Shown here piece by piece: positions 16,422 to 24,229 of a stretch of 39,684 nucleotides of DNA. The position numbers and the translations under genes were made by a program. Source of the stretch: Candidatus Zhuqueibacterota bacterium (GTDB taxonomy: Bacteria > Zhuqueibacterota > Zhuqueibacteria > Oceanimicrobiales > Oceanimicrobiaceae); NCBI GenBank assembly GCA_029262005.1, contig JAJDAG010000120.1, positions 1 through 39,684 of the forward strand, in the 5' to 3' direction. Positions within the stretch are counted from its first letter, which is position 1, and the number at the start of each line of letters is the position of its first letter. The notes beneath the pieces were generated by a model that saw nothing but the letters and a program-made list of their open reading frames with translations, searched no databases and was not told where the DNA came from.

Positions 16422-16495
16422 GGCGGTGTAGCTCAGTTGGCTAGAGCAGTGGAATCATAATCCACGAGTCCGGGGTTCAAGTCCCTGCACCGCTA
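16422..16495 (+). tRNA. tRNA-Met (anticodon CAT), elongator type
   Basis: This is a 74-base cloverleaf with acceptor GGCGGTG/CACCGCT (first pair G-U), D arm GCTC...GAGC, anticodon stem GTGGA/TCCAC with loop ATCATAA, T arm CGGGG-TTCAAGT-CCCTG, and discriminator A. CCA is not encoded. The initiator hallmarks (C-A mismatch at 1-72, three G-C pairs in the anticodon stem) are absent. A lysidine-modified tRNA-Ile2 also has CAT, but the overall sequence resembles elongator tRNA-Met. Confidence 0.9.
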
Positions 16496-16511
16496 CTTGT
16501 TCGGTCTACTT

Positions 16512-16550
16512 AAAAGGGTTGAATCTCAGCGGATTCAACCCTTTTTATTT
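16512..16550 (+). terminator. Strong intrinsic terminator after tRNA-Met
   Basis: A perfect 14-bp stem AAAAGGGTTGAATC/GATTCAACCCTTTT surrounds a six-base TCAGCG loop and runs into a T-rich tail. Confidence 0.9.
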
Positions 16551-17187
16551 AGCTTGAACTGAGGATTCATGTCTGATGCAATCGGTACACTGCGTGCCCG
16601 GCGTTTGCTGGGTTTTTGTGAAAATATCATTAAAGCGAGTGAATAAAATAGAGGGCGAACATGGAAAGTTCGAGTTTGTTGTCAAAGAAGGCCATTGCCC
16701 CTGATTTATTTTTTTACTGTAGGCTTACCATCATTGTATTGCTATTTTCCTGGCTCAATTTCTCTGGGCTGGGACTCCCATCGATTCGTGAAATTCCCTA
16801 CCTTTTCCCAGTACTACTTATGCCCCGCCGGTTAATTATGTCATCCCTGTAAAATTTAAGTCTGCAATTGCTATTGTTTCTTAACAATTATCCCGATAAG
16901 AAAAGTAATTGTAACGGATTGTAGTCATTTCCAAAGTAAATTTATTGGCACCTTCTTATGTCATGGTGATTGTTACGCCTGGCAAATACAAACGATGGTT
17001 GCCGTATTTTATGGTGTTCGCACCGGAAACACGGATGTACCGCTGCTTATTGTTCAGCCCTTTCTACTTCGTGAAAGGATTGGCTATTGCTGTAGAGTCC
17101 ACTTGTAAAATGCCCATCTTATCTTTTTGATAGGCCGGGTAGGCTCTAACAGGTCAGTGTCATTGTGAATTAAAATGAGTGGTGACT
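16551..17187. other. Long upstream region of the REC-GGDEF-EAL gene
   Basis: Apart from the uncertain ORF at 16661-16852, this 637-base stretch shows no clear gene. A 25-codon frame at 16569 (MSDAIGTLRARR start) has a cramped ribosome-binding site and is not called. Decayed coding sequence is possible. Confidence 0.3.
16661..16852 (+). CDS. Short ORF with membrane segment, possibly the start of a broken gene
   Basis: A 63-residue frame begins 5-6 bases after GAGGG. It encodes a hydrophobic stretch, RLTIIVLLFSWLNFSGLGL, resembling the first helix of a membrane sensor. It ends at 16852. A further frame at 16963-17130 carries another hydrophobic stretch. The large signalling gene begins at 17188. 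Either this is a small membrane protein or the decayed N-terminal region of a sensor once joined to the downstream output domains. Evidence is thin. Confidence 0.3.
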   Translation: MESSSLLSKKAIAPDLFFYCRLTIIVLLFSWLNFSGLGLPSIREIPYLFPVLLMPRRLIMSSL

Positions 17188-18942
17188 ATGAGAGTACTTC
17201 TGGTTGACGGAAATGATAATGATGTCAGTTTGATAGAAGCAATGCTATATAAAGCTCAGTATTCAGACTTGCAGCTAACGCGTGTCGGCAGTTTGTCTGA
17301 AGCGCTCGGTGCCCTTGATGAAAACTTATTCAATATAGTTTTGACGGAACTATCTCTCCCGGACAGTCACGGCTTTGGCACGTTTGCTTGTCTTCAGGAG
17401 CAAGCTTCGGACTTACCAATCATCGTTCTATCCAACAATGAAGATGAAGGTCTGGCGGCGAGGGCCATAAAGCATGGTGCGCAGGATTATCTGATAAAGG
17501 GACATTTTAATGATGATTCTTTGGTGCGTGCGATTCGTCACTCGATTGAACGGCAGAGGATTACTGTAGAAATGCAAAGTGCGTGGGGGGGAGAACAGCA
17601 TCTTGCTTACCACGACGTTTTGACCAATCTTCCCAATCGCCTACTCTTTTGCGATCGTTTGTCACAGGCCCTGGCGCATGCGAAAAGATATAACGGGCTT
17701 CTGGCGGTACTCTTTTTGGACCTTGATGACTTTAAGAAAATTATTAATACTCTTGGACACAGCGCTGCCGAAAAATTGTTGCAAATGCTGGCGACCCGGC
17801 TACGAAGCAATATTCGCGCAAGTGATACCATCGCAAGAGTGGGGGGAGATGAATTTTCCATTCTTTTAAAAGGGATAAAATCCGTTGACGACCTTGCCAG
17901 AACGGCGCAAAAAATTTCGCAATTGATTGCTGAACCGTTCCTTGTAGATGAAACTACGGTGCGCCTTACGTGCAGCCTTGGCGCTAGCCTATTCCCGCAT
18001 GATGGCAATAGCGTGGAGACATTGATTAAAAAGGCAGATTTTGCAATGTATCGGGTCAAGGCCCGAAACAAAAATGATTGCCAACTATTTAATACTGCCA
18101 TGGGCGCTGAAACTGGCCAGAGAATTTCTTTAGAGAATAGTTTGCGGCAAGCTTTGGCTGACAATGAACTAAGAGTTCACTTTCAACCTCAAGTATCTCT
18201 GAAGACCGGGGAAATAAGCGGTGTTGAGGCGCTTATTCGCTGGAAGCACCCAAAACTTGGATTGATCCCACCTGCTGAGTTTGTTCCAATAGCAGAAGAT
18301 ACAGGTTTAATTGTGCCATTGGGTGAATGGATCCTGCGGGCGGCGTGCATGCAAAATAGAATGATGCAGGTGGCCGGCTACCCACCGATCCCGGTGGCGA
18401 TAAATTTATCTGCACGCCAGTTTCGTGAAATTAGTTTGCCTGAAGTTATTGAAGATATTCTTCAGGATACCGGTCTGGCACCGGAATATCTGGTGATTGA
18501 AATCACGGAAAGCAATGCTATGCAAGATTTGACTTACACTGTTTCACTCTTGGAAGTGCTGAAAGAAATGGGGGTAGGCATAGCGCTTGATGACTTTGGA
18601 ACAGGCTATTCGTCCCTTAGTTATCTAAAGCGGTTGCCAATAGATCTACTCAAGATCGACAAAGTTTTTGTCAGAGATTTGCCTGCGAATGCCGATGATG
18701 CAGCGATCATTTCAGCTATTATTGCACTTGCCAAAAACATGCACATGCGGGTCGTTGCCGAGGGAGTCGAATCAGCGAGTCAGGTGCAATTTCTTCAACA
18801 AACAGAATGCGATTTTATGCAGGGTTTTTTCTTTAGCAAACCGTTGCCGCCTTCTGCTTTGCTTGAGCTTCTTGATACCGTGCATCGGGTGCCTGTCAGA
18901 GAGGTCAACGAGCTTGAAACGTATGCAGAAAGTGGCGAGTGA
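17188..18942 (+). CDS. Receiver-like / GGDEF / EAL cyclic-di-GMP protein
   Basis: This cytoplasmic signalling protein of 584 residues has three domains. REC-like residues 1-120 have lost key acidic residues: the phosphoacceptor position is Glu (E54 in V-L-T-E-L-S-L-P-D) and the acidic pair is D7-G8 instead of D-D. The distal lysine (Y-L-I-K-G) remains. The diguanylate cyclase domain keeps GGDEF (219-223) and the inhibitory I-site R210-x2-D213. The phosphodiesterase domain keeps EAL (347-349), DDFGTG, KID and VVAEGVE, so both activities are possible. The frame opens at GTG 17179, but ATG 17188 begins exactly at the receiver strand (MRVLLVDG) and is preferred. There is no partner kinase next door. 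The receiver may be constitutively activated-like or bind another signal. Confidence 0.95.
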   Translation: MRVLLVDGNDNDVSLIEAMLYKAQYSDLQLTRVGSLSEALGALDENLFNIVLTELSLPDSHGFGTFACLQEQASDLPIIVLSNNEDEGLAARAIKHGAQDYLIKGHFNDDSLVRAIRHSIERQRITVEMQSAWGGEQHLAYHDVLTNLPNRLLFCDRLSQALAHAKRYNGLLAVLFLDLDDFKKIINTLGHSAAEKLLQMLATRLRSNIRASDTIARVGGDEFSILLKGIKSVDDLARTAQKISQLIAEPFLVDETTVRLTCSLGASLFPHDGNSVETLIKKADFAMYRVKARNKNDCQLFNTAMGAETGQRISLENSLRQALADNELRVHFQPQVSLKTGEISGVEALIRWKHPKLGLIPPAEFVPIAEDTGLIVPLGEWILRAACMQNRMMQVAGYPPIPVAINLSARQFREISLPEVIEDILQDTGLAPEYLVIEITESNAMQDLTYTVSLLEVLKEMGVGIALDDFGTGYSSLSYLKRLPIDLLKIDKVFVRDLPANADDAAIISAIIALAKNMHMRVVAEGVESASQVQFLQQTECDFMQGFFFSKPLPPSALLELLDTVHRVPVREVNELETYAESGE

Positions 18943-18964
18943 TCATTAAAATCATTTCATCCAG

Positions 18965-19405
18965 TCAAGCTGATTGGATGGGAGCAGAAATGCTCTCGAT
19001 ATGCGAAAGCTTCAAGAGCGCCTGCTTGATGTCTTCCGGGATGGCCACAACTTTGCTGCTCGCCCAAAACATGCAATCAACCGTTGCCGTCAATACCAGT
19101 TTATTTGATTGACTCTGGAAGATTTCCTGCTGCCATCTGGCACGCCGTGATGAAATTTCTTTAAGCCAGACATAGATGATAAGTTCATCGTCCAGCTTGG
19201 CGGGAAGCCTGTATTTGGCATTGATTTCTGTGATGAAAACCTGTAAGCCACGCCGATTGAGAACCCCAAGACTGTAGCCCATCTCTTCCAAAATGACCGT
19301 ACGAGCTTCTTCCAGAAAAATTAAGTATTGTGCGTTGTTCACATGCCCGTAGGAATCGATGTGGTAATTTCTAACTTTCAGTCGCATGCTTCTTTTTTCA
19401 GCCAT
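18965..19405 (-). CDS. Hot-dog acyl-CoA thioesterase (4HBT/YbgC-like)
   Basis: This cytoplasmic thioesterase of about 146 residues hydrolyses acyl-CoA-type thioesters. The defining motif H-I-D-S-Y-G-H-V-N-N-A-Q-Y-L holds the catalytic Asp of the 4-hydroxybenzoyl-CoA thioesterase family, followed by FLEEAR. A longer frame reaches 19489 with an apolar extension, but homology begins at MAEKRSMRLKVRNY, and GGAGGG lies 12 bases before ATG 19405, so I use that start. It converges on the GGDEF-EAL gene with a 22-base gap. Substrate is unknown. Confidence 0.9.
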   Translation of the reverse strand: MAEKRSMRLKVRNYHIDSYGHVNNAQYLIFLEEARTVILEEMGYSLGVLNRRGLQVFITEINAKYRLPAKLDDELIIYVWLKEISSRRARWQQEIFQSQSNKLVLTATVDCMFWASSKVVAIPEDIKQALLKLSHIESISAPIQSA

Positions 19406-19703
19406 GACGAATATTTTCCCTCCATTTGTATCCCGGTAATTCATATGATTCACAGTGAAGAGTATAGCGAATCCTGCTCGTAAATACAACTCGAGGCCTT
19501 TGAAAAACCGCCTTGGGTTCGTCGAAAACAGGCTTGCATTTGTTACAGCAGAGCAGTATGTTTAGTGCACCCACTTGACTGACATCAAAGCATATAAACA
19601 ATGGCTGGTGTTGGCAGGAAATTATGCGGCTTACACTTCTCAAACAGCTTTTGTCAACAAACTGAGTTCTTACTGTGGTCTCAAAAAGGAGAGGACGCCT
19701 TAA

Positions 19704-20786
19704 TTGAAAATTGCAGTCACAGCAGATTTACATCTAACCACACGCAGTAAACATCCCGAACGCTACAACGCCCTGGAAAACATCCTTGAACAAATGATGA
19801 AATTGGGGATCCGGCAACTGCTGATGGTTGGAGATACGTTTGACCAATCAAGTCAAAACTACGCTGAGTTTGAGAATTTCTGTAATCAACCGAAATTCGA
19901 GCGGATTAATTTTTTGCTCTTACCCGGCAATCACGATGTTGGCCTCAATGCCGGTGCGATGGCAGCAAAGAATGTTAAAGTCGTATCTGCCCCGGGAATT
20001 TGGAAACCTGATGAAACCGGGTTGATATTTTTTTTGCTGCCCTACGTTAAGAATAAAACCATGGGTGAATATCTTTCGGCCATCTCGTCTGAACTGCCTG
20101 AAGGCAAATGGATTCTTTGCGCTCATGGTGACTGGATGGACGGCGTGTACGAGCCTGATCCTGCTGAACCGGGCATTTATATGCCTTTGACGCGTACGGA
20201 TGTTCAGCAATATCGGCCGGCCCTGGCCGTTCTTGGCCACATTCACAAGCCAGTCAACGGTGATACTGTTCATTATGTTGGCTCTCCCTGCGGAATGCAT
20301 ATTAATGAAACAGGCCGCCGCCGTTTTTTTATTGTGGATTCCGTGACAGCCGCCATCGAGTCCAGATTTGTCGAAACGGATGTTCTTTATTTCAATGAAG
20401 CGTTTGTTGTCGTGCCGGTACAGGATGAATCCCGATATCTTGCCGAGCAAATTTCTGAGCGTATCAAAGCATGGCAGTTACAAAAGAGCGAGTTCGGTAA
20501 AGTCAGAGTGCGTGTAAAAGTTTCCGGCTACGCTAGCAACAAACAGGCGCTACACGCGGCTTGCCTGGCAGGATTCTCAGAGTTTTTGTTTGATAAAAGC
20601 GGCGGGCCGGATCTTGATGAAGTCTATCTGGCAGATGATCCGAATCTTGGTGAAATAGCCCGACTTGTCAAAGCCCAAATCGAGAAGGTGGATTTGAATT
20701 CAGGCTTGCCAATGCTGGATGCCGAGCAGATTCTATTGCATGCGTTGCACACAATTTATGGAAAAAAATCCAGGAAACGAGCGTGA
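19704..20786 (+). CDS. Metallophosphoesterase, SbcD/YhaO-like
   Basis: This 360-residue calcineurin-like phosphoesterase would be the nuclease partner of the ATPase encoded next. All metal-binding motifs are visible: D8-L-H10, VGDTFD, PGNHD, CAHGD and LGHIH. The C-terminal 120 residues resemble the capping region of Mre11/SbcD-type proteins. It starts at TTG 19704, directly upstream of KIAVTADLHL with AGGAGAGG ahead; no ATG is available nearby. The ATPase follows after about 90 bases. By analogy the pair would process DNA ends, though the exact substrate is unknown. Confidence 0.92.
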   Translation: MKIAVTADLHLTTRSKHPERYNALENILEQMMKLGIRQLLMVGDTFDQSSQNYAEFENFCNQPKFERINFLLLPGNHDVGLNAGAMAAKNVKVVSAPGIWKPDETGLIFFLLPYVKNKTMGEYLSAISSELPEGKWILCAHGDWMDGVYEPDPAEPGIYMPLTRTDVQQYRPALAVLGHIHKPVNGDTVHYVGSPCGMHINETGRRRFFIVDSVTAAIESRFVETDVLYFNEAFVVVPVQDESRYLAEQISERIKAWQLQKSEFGKVRVRVKVSGYASNKQALHAACLAGFSEFLFDKSGGPDLDEVYLADDPNLGEIARLVKAQIEKVDLNSGLPMLDAEQILLHALHTIYGKKSRKRA

Positions 20787-20879
20787 GGAGTCTTTCTTTG
20801 ATCAATCTACATTGTTTATTTATATTTCGCCAATTCATCAAATTGTTCTGCCATTTTAGTGACAACGCCCCGGATGCTT

Positions 20880-23015
20880 ATGTCTATTCAAATTGAAAAT
20901 ATCAGTGTTCAAAACCTTGGTCCGCACAATCGCCTTGCTCTGGATTTGAAACGGTTCAATCTGATTTACGGGCACAATGAGTATGGCAAAACTTATCTCG
21001 TTGAGTATTTGATTTCCGCTTTGTTTAAGAATTCGAGGCAGTGGCGTTTGCGCAGCCATTCCGGTAGGGGCACCGTGACTGTTGCCGGTCTGGACAAAAA
21101 ACCGGTCCGGTTTACACCTTCTTCCAACATCAGGCTTGAAGATTTTTTGGCTGAAAATCACCCGGGGTTGCCAGCGGATTTTTCTAAACTCCTGGTGGTC
21201 AAAGGGGCGGAGCTCGAACTGGCTAATGTTGATGGCGGCATCGACAAAACAATTGTCCGGGGTTTCTTATCCAACAAACAAGTGCTGGATCAGGTTGAAA
21301 ACAATATCTCCAAAACACTACAAAAAGCCACCTTTGAGAATGGTGTGCTCAAAGGTGACAGCAGGGGAGAGATTGGTGAATACAACCGGCTGGAAGATGT
21401 ACTTAAGGGGCCAAAAGGGTTAATAAAGTTGCTGGAGCAGGTTGACAAAGGCTATTCCGATGGCGAACGCAGCACTTTGGCCGCACAAATCAAGGCGCTG
21501 ACAGTTGAAAAGGAGCAACTCGAGTTGGCAAAACGCCATTGGGCTTGGCTGATAAATCAGGAAGTGGTTTCACTGACTTCCCACCAAGCGCGGTTGCCCA
21601 AAGAGTCTGTTGTGAAACTGAAGTCTGAGTTTGAGCAGTTCAGGCAGGATATTTCTGAAATTGAACAAAAGCAGCATTTGCAGAAACATTCACAGGAAAG
21701 CAGTCGCGGCTACGAATGGCTCAAGCAGGCGCGTGATTTATATCACAATCTGCTGGAGCGCGTGATCGAACCGCCATCGAAAATTTTAGGCGTTCTGGCT
21801 GCTTTTCTGGTTTTACTACCCATTCCTCTTTCTTTTTTTACCCGGCCAGAATATGCCGTTATTCCGCTGCTGCCTGCGGTTTTGTTGGGTTGGCTGCAAA
21901 TAAGAAAAGTACAGTTGTTTGCCCAGCACCAAAGCGTAAACGAAGAAATGACGCGTTTGCACGAACAGTTTCAGGCCTATTTTTCTCAGCCCTTGACCGG
22001 TCTGCCCGACATCGAAAACAAGCTTCTGGAGCTGGAAAAAGATTACAACAATGCCGCCTTTCTGAAAGAACAAATTGAAAGTGATCAGCTTAAAATAGAG
22101 AAAGAAAGGTCGCACTTGTCAGTGAAAATTAAAACGCTTGTTGGCGAGAACAGGGAGGAGGCAGCATGGCAAAATTGTCTCGATACGCTTGAGTCAGAGG
22201 CAGGAAAAATAGCCATTCAACTGCAAAGCAAGCGTGAACAACTGGCCATGCTCAACGTAGATTCTTCTGATTTTCTGGAGGAAGCTCCCGGCCTTGAGTA
22301 CAGCCGGCAGGCTTATGATACGGTGTTGGAAGAGTTGAAAAATAAAGAGCGTGACCTGGAGGAAGAAAAACAGAAACTGGTTATCTTGAAGCAACGAATT
22401 TGTCAGACAACAGGCGATGACATTGCAGCAGCATGGGAGACGGTTATTTCCAACCTGCGGAGCGGACACGCACGCGCATTGGCCGCGTTTCAAGACAAAA
22501 CAGCCGAGGCGCTTGGGAAAATTGCGGTCATGCAGGTGCTTAAATTATTGCGCCGGGATGAAGATAGCAAAATAGAATCTGGGTTGGCTTCGCCGGAAGT
22601 GCAGGCACCACTCTTTGAGTTGACCCGGCGTTACGAGCATATTGCCCTGGAAGGGGAGCGGCTTTTTGTCTCGGATAAGTTCGACAGTTTTCCATTGTCT
22701 GATTTGAGCACCGGCGCGCAGGAGCAGATACTGCTCGGCTTGCGCATTGGTTTTAGTTCCAAGTTATTGCAGGGTGAGCCGCTTTTTTTAATCCTGGATG
22801 ATGCCTTTCAGTACTCGGACTGGGAACGACGCAAACTGCTGGTGAACAGGGTCGCCGAGTTAGCCCGGCGTGGCTGGCAAATCGTTTACTTTACCATGGA
22901 TGATAATATTCGTACGCTTTTTGATAAAGCCGGCAAGCAGTTCGGGGAAGCGTATTTTCGATGCGATCTTAAGGAGATGAGTCTTTCTTTACAAGAGCCG
23001 TCAAGCGTTAATTGA
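20880..23015 (+). CDS. Rad50/SbcC-like AAA ATPase with membrane hairpin (YhaN-like)
   Basis: This is an SMC-type ATPase of about 711 residues. The N-terminal half-domain has Walker A G31-H-N-E-Y-G-K-T38; the C-terminal half has an ABC-type signature LSTGAQEQ and Walker B LFLILDDAF (about 633-641). Between them are coiled coils, interrupted at about residues 300-345 by two hydrophobic helices (ILGVLAAFLVLLPIPLSFF, then YAVIPLLPAVLLGWL). This replaces the long coil and zinc hook of SbcC. A membrane-tethered, short-armed ATPase beside a metallophosphoesterase matches Bacillus subtilis YhaN/YhaO. The frame is open from GTG 20859, with ATG at 20874 and 20880; the domain begins at MSIQIENI, so 20880 is chosen on homology. 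The last 8 bases overlap the convergent SusD gene. Confidence 0.9.
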   Translation: MSIQIENISVQNLGPHNRLALDLKRFNLIYGHNEYGKTYLVEYLISALFKNSRQWRLRSHSGRGTVTVAGLDKKPVRFTPSSNIRLEDFLAENHPGLPADFSKLLVVKGAELELANVDGGIDKTIVRGFLSNKQVLDQVENNISKTLQKATFENGVLKGDSRGEIGEYNRLEDVLKGPKGLIKLLEQVDKGYSDGERSTLAAQIKALTVEKEQLELAKRHWAWLINQEVVSLTSHQARLPKESVVKLKSEFEQFRQDISEIEQKQHLQKHSQESSRGYEWLKQARDLYHNLLERVIEPPSKILGVLAAFLVLLPIPLSFFTRPEYAVIPLLPAVLLGWLQIRKVQLFAQHQSVNEEMTRLHEQFQAYFSQPLTGLPDIENKLLELEKDYNNAAFLKEQIESDQLKIEKERSHLSVKIKTLVGENREEAAWQNCLDTLESEAGKIAIQLQSKREQLAMLNVDSSDFLEEAPGLEYSRQAYDTVLEELKNKERDLEEEKQKLVILKQRICQTTGDDIAAAWETVISNLRSGHARALAAFQDKTAEALGKIAVMQVLKLLRRDEDSKIESGLASPEVQAPLFELTRRYEHIALEGERLFVSDKFDSFPLSDLSTGAQEQILLGLRIGFSSKLLQGEPLFLILDDAFQYSDWERRKLLVNRVAELARRGWQIVYFTMDDNIRTLFDKAGKQFGEAYFRCDLKEMSLSLQEPSSVN

Positions 23016-24207
23016 AATTCGGGTTGCCAATCCGTTCTTCCTCCGGAATTGGCAGATATTGCCAGGTGCCCACAGGTAAGTGAAACAGGTTGAACCGGCG
23101 TTGATCAACCAATCGAATTCCTTGCAGAAACAGCGTTTTTTCCCTCTCAACAAGTAGCGTCTGTACATCCAATTGCATCAAAGAACTGAGTCCATAAAAT
23201 GCACGCACGCCGTTTACATGGCCGATTGCTCCGGCTGAGTTGTTGTCGTTCAGGTCGGTTTCAGCGAGAATTAACTCAATTTCCTGCCATGAAATAAAAT
23301 CAATTTCCGAGTCAAAAGCAGGATATTGATTTTGTCGCCAATACATAGAATCCACGTCAACAGGCTCCAGGGTCAGTCTCTGTGCTTCCAGCGGCTCTTC
23401 TTTAATGAAATTACGAAAGCGGGGATGAGCGACAAACTGGGTATTTCCGCGTCCGGCCTCTGACCAATATGAATTGCTCGCATCCTGACTGTAAAATGCT
23501 TGAAATGGCGGGTCATTTATCTGTAAACCATCGCCGGCAAATAAAGCGGCTCTGGCTGATTCGCCGTTGTAAAGATAGGTTCGGGCAATAATAGAATTGG
23601 TGAGCCGCTGTTCGTATTCGTCAGTTGTGTTTTCAGAGGCGGTGACGAATTTTTCGATGGCCTGGTTGTATAACATGCCCGCAGGGATAAACGGACCGTT
23701 GTTAATGACGCCGCCGCCTTCGTTTTCTGAGATACCCGTGTAGGTCGCATAAAAATAGCGTGCGATGCCGCCGTAGAAATTGCCTGTAAAAAGAACGCGT
23801 TGACTTAAAGTAGAATCACTAAACTGGATGTGGTCGGCGCGAACCAACAAGTCATCGGCAAGAAATCGCAATTCGCCAAGGGCGCGAAACAGTTGGGTGA
23901 TGTCGCTGTTGTCCAGGCGAATTTTACCCGCATCAATTTGTTTGAAGCTCTGCGATGTCGCGGCTGGCAGGCTCTGTTCGAAAACAAGCCCGTCAGAAAG
24001 CGCATCTGCAAGTAAAACGGTTCGCGCATAAGTCGTTGCAAAGCGATGCTGCACACCCGTGATCAGCAGTTCAACGCGACTTTCGTCATTTAGACTTTCG
24101 TCGTCGTTGATGTCGAGCGGCGCATCTACGTCATTGACGAAGTTGCTGCAGGCGAGCAAGAAGCCGGCGAGCAATGTTGTTAAACAGAGCAGTAGTTGAG
24201 TTTTCAT
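23008..24207 (-). CDS. SusD/RagB-like outer-membrane lipoprotein
   Basis: This 399-residue lipoprotein starts with a signal sequence and lipobox L-L-A-C20, predicted to be cleaved before C20. The helical, TPR-like body and C-terminal elements (SEIDFISWQEIELILAE, VNGVRAFYGL, ERIGNPN) are typical of SusD-like proteins, which cap the SusC pore and help capture large nutrients. It is on the short side for the family (often 450-600), suggesting a compact member as seen outside Bacteroidales. It is the second gene of the SusC-SusD operon, 22 bases after SusC. Ligand cannot be inferred, as no glycosidase or peptidase is attached to the locus. Confidence 0.9.
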   Translation of the reverse strand: MKTQLLLCLTTLLAGFLLACSNFVNDVDAPLDINDDESLNDESRVELLITGVQHRFATTYARTVLLADALSDGLVFEQSLPAATSQSFKQIDAGKIRLDNSDITQLFRALGELRFLADDLLVRADHIQFSDSTLSQRVLFTGNFYGGIARYFYATYTGISENEGGGVINNGPFIPAGMLYNQAIEKFVTASENTTDEYEQRLTNSIIARTYLYNGESARAALFAGDGLQINDPPFQAFYSQDASNSYWSEAGRGNTQFVAHPRFRNFIKEEPLEAQRLTLEPVDVDSMYWRQNQYPAFDSEIDFISWQEIELILAETDLNDNNSAGAIGHVNGVRAFYGLSSLMQLDVQTLLVEREKTLFLQGIRLVDQRRFNLFHLPVGTWQYLPIPEEERIGNPNFN

Positions 24208-24229
24208 TGATTTTCCTTGCTAGGCAATA

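Noticed and set aside
16569-16646. 25-codon ORF beginning MSDAIGTLRARR
   Set aside because: Too short, with a cramped GAGG-to-ATG spacing and no recognisable product.
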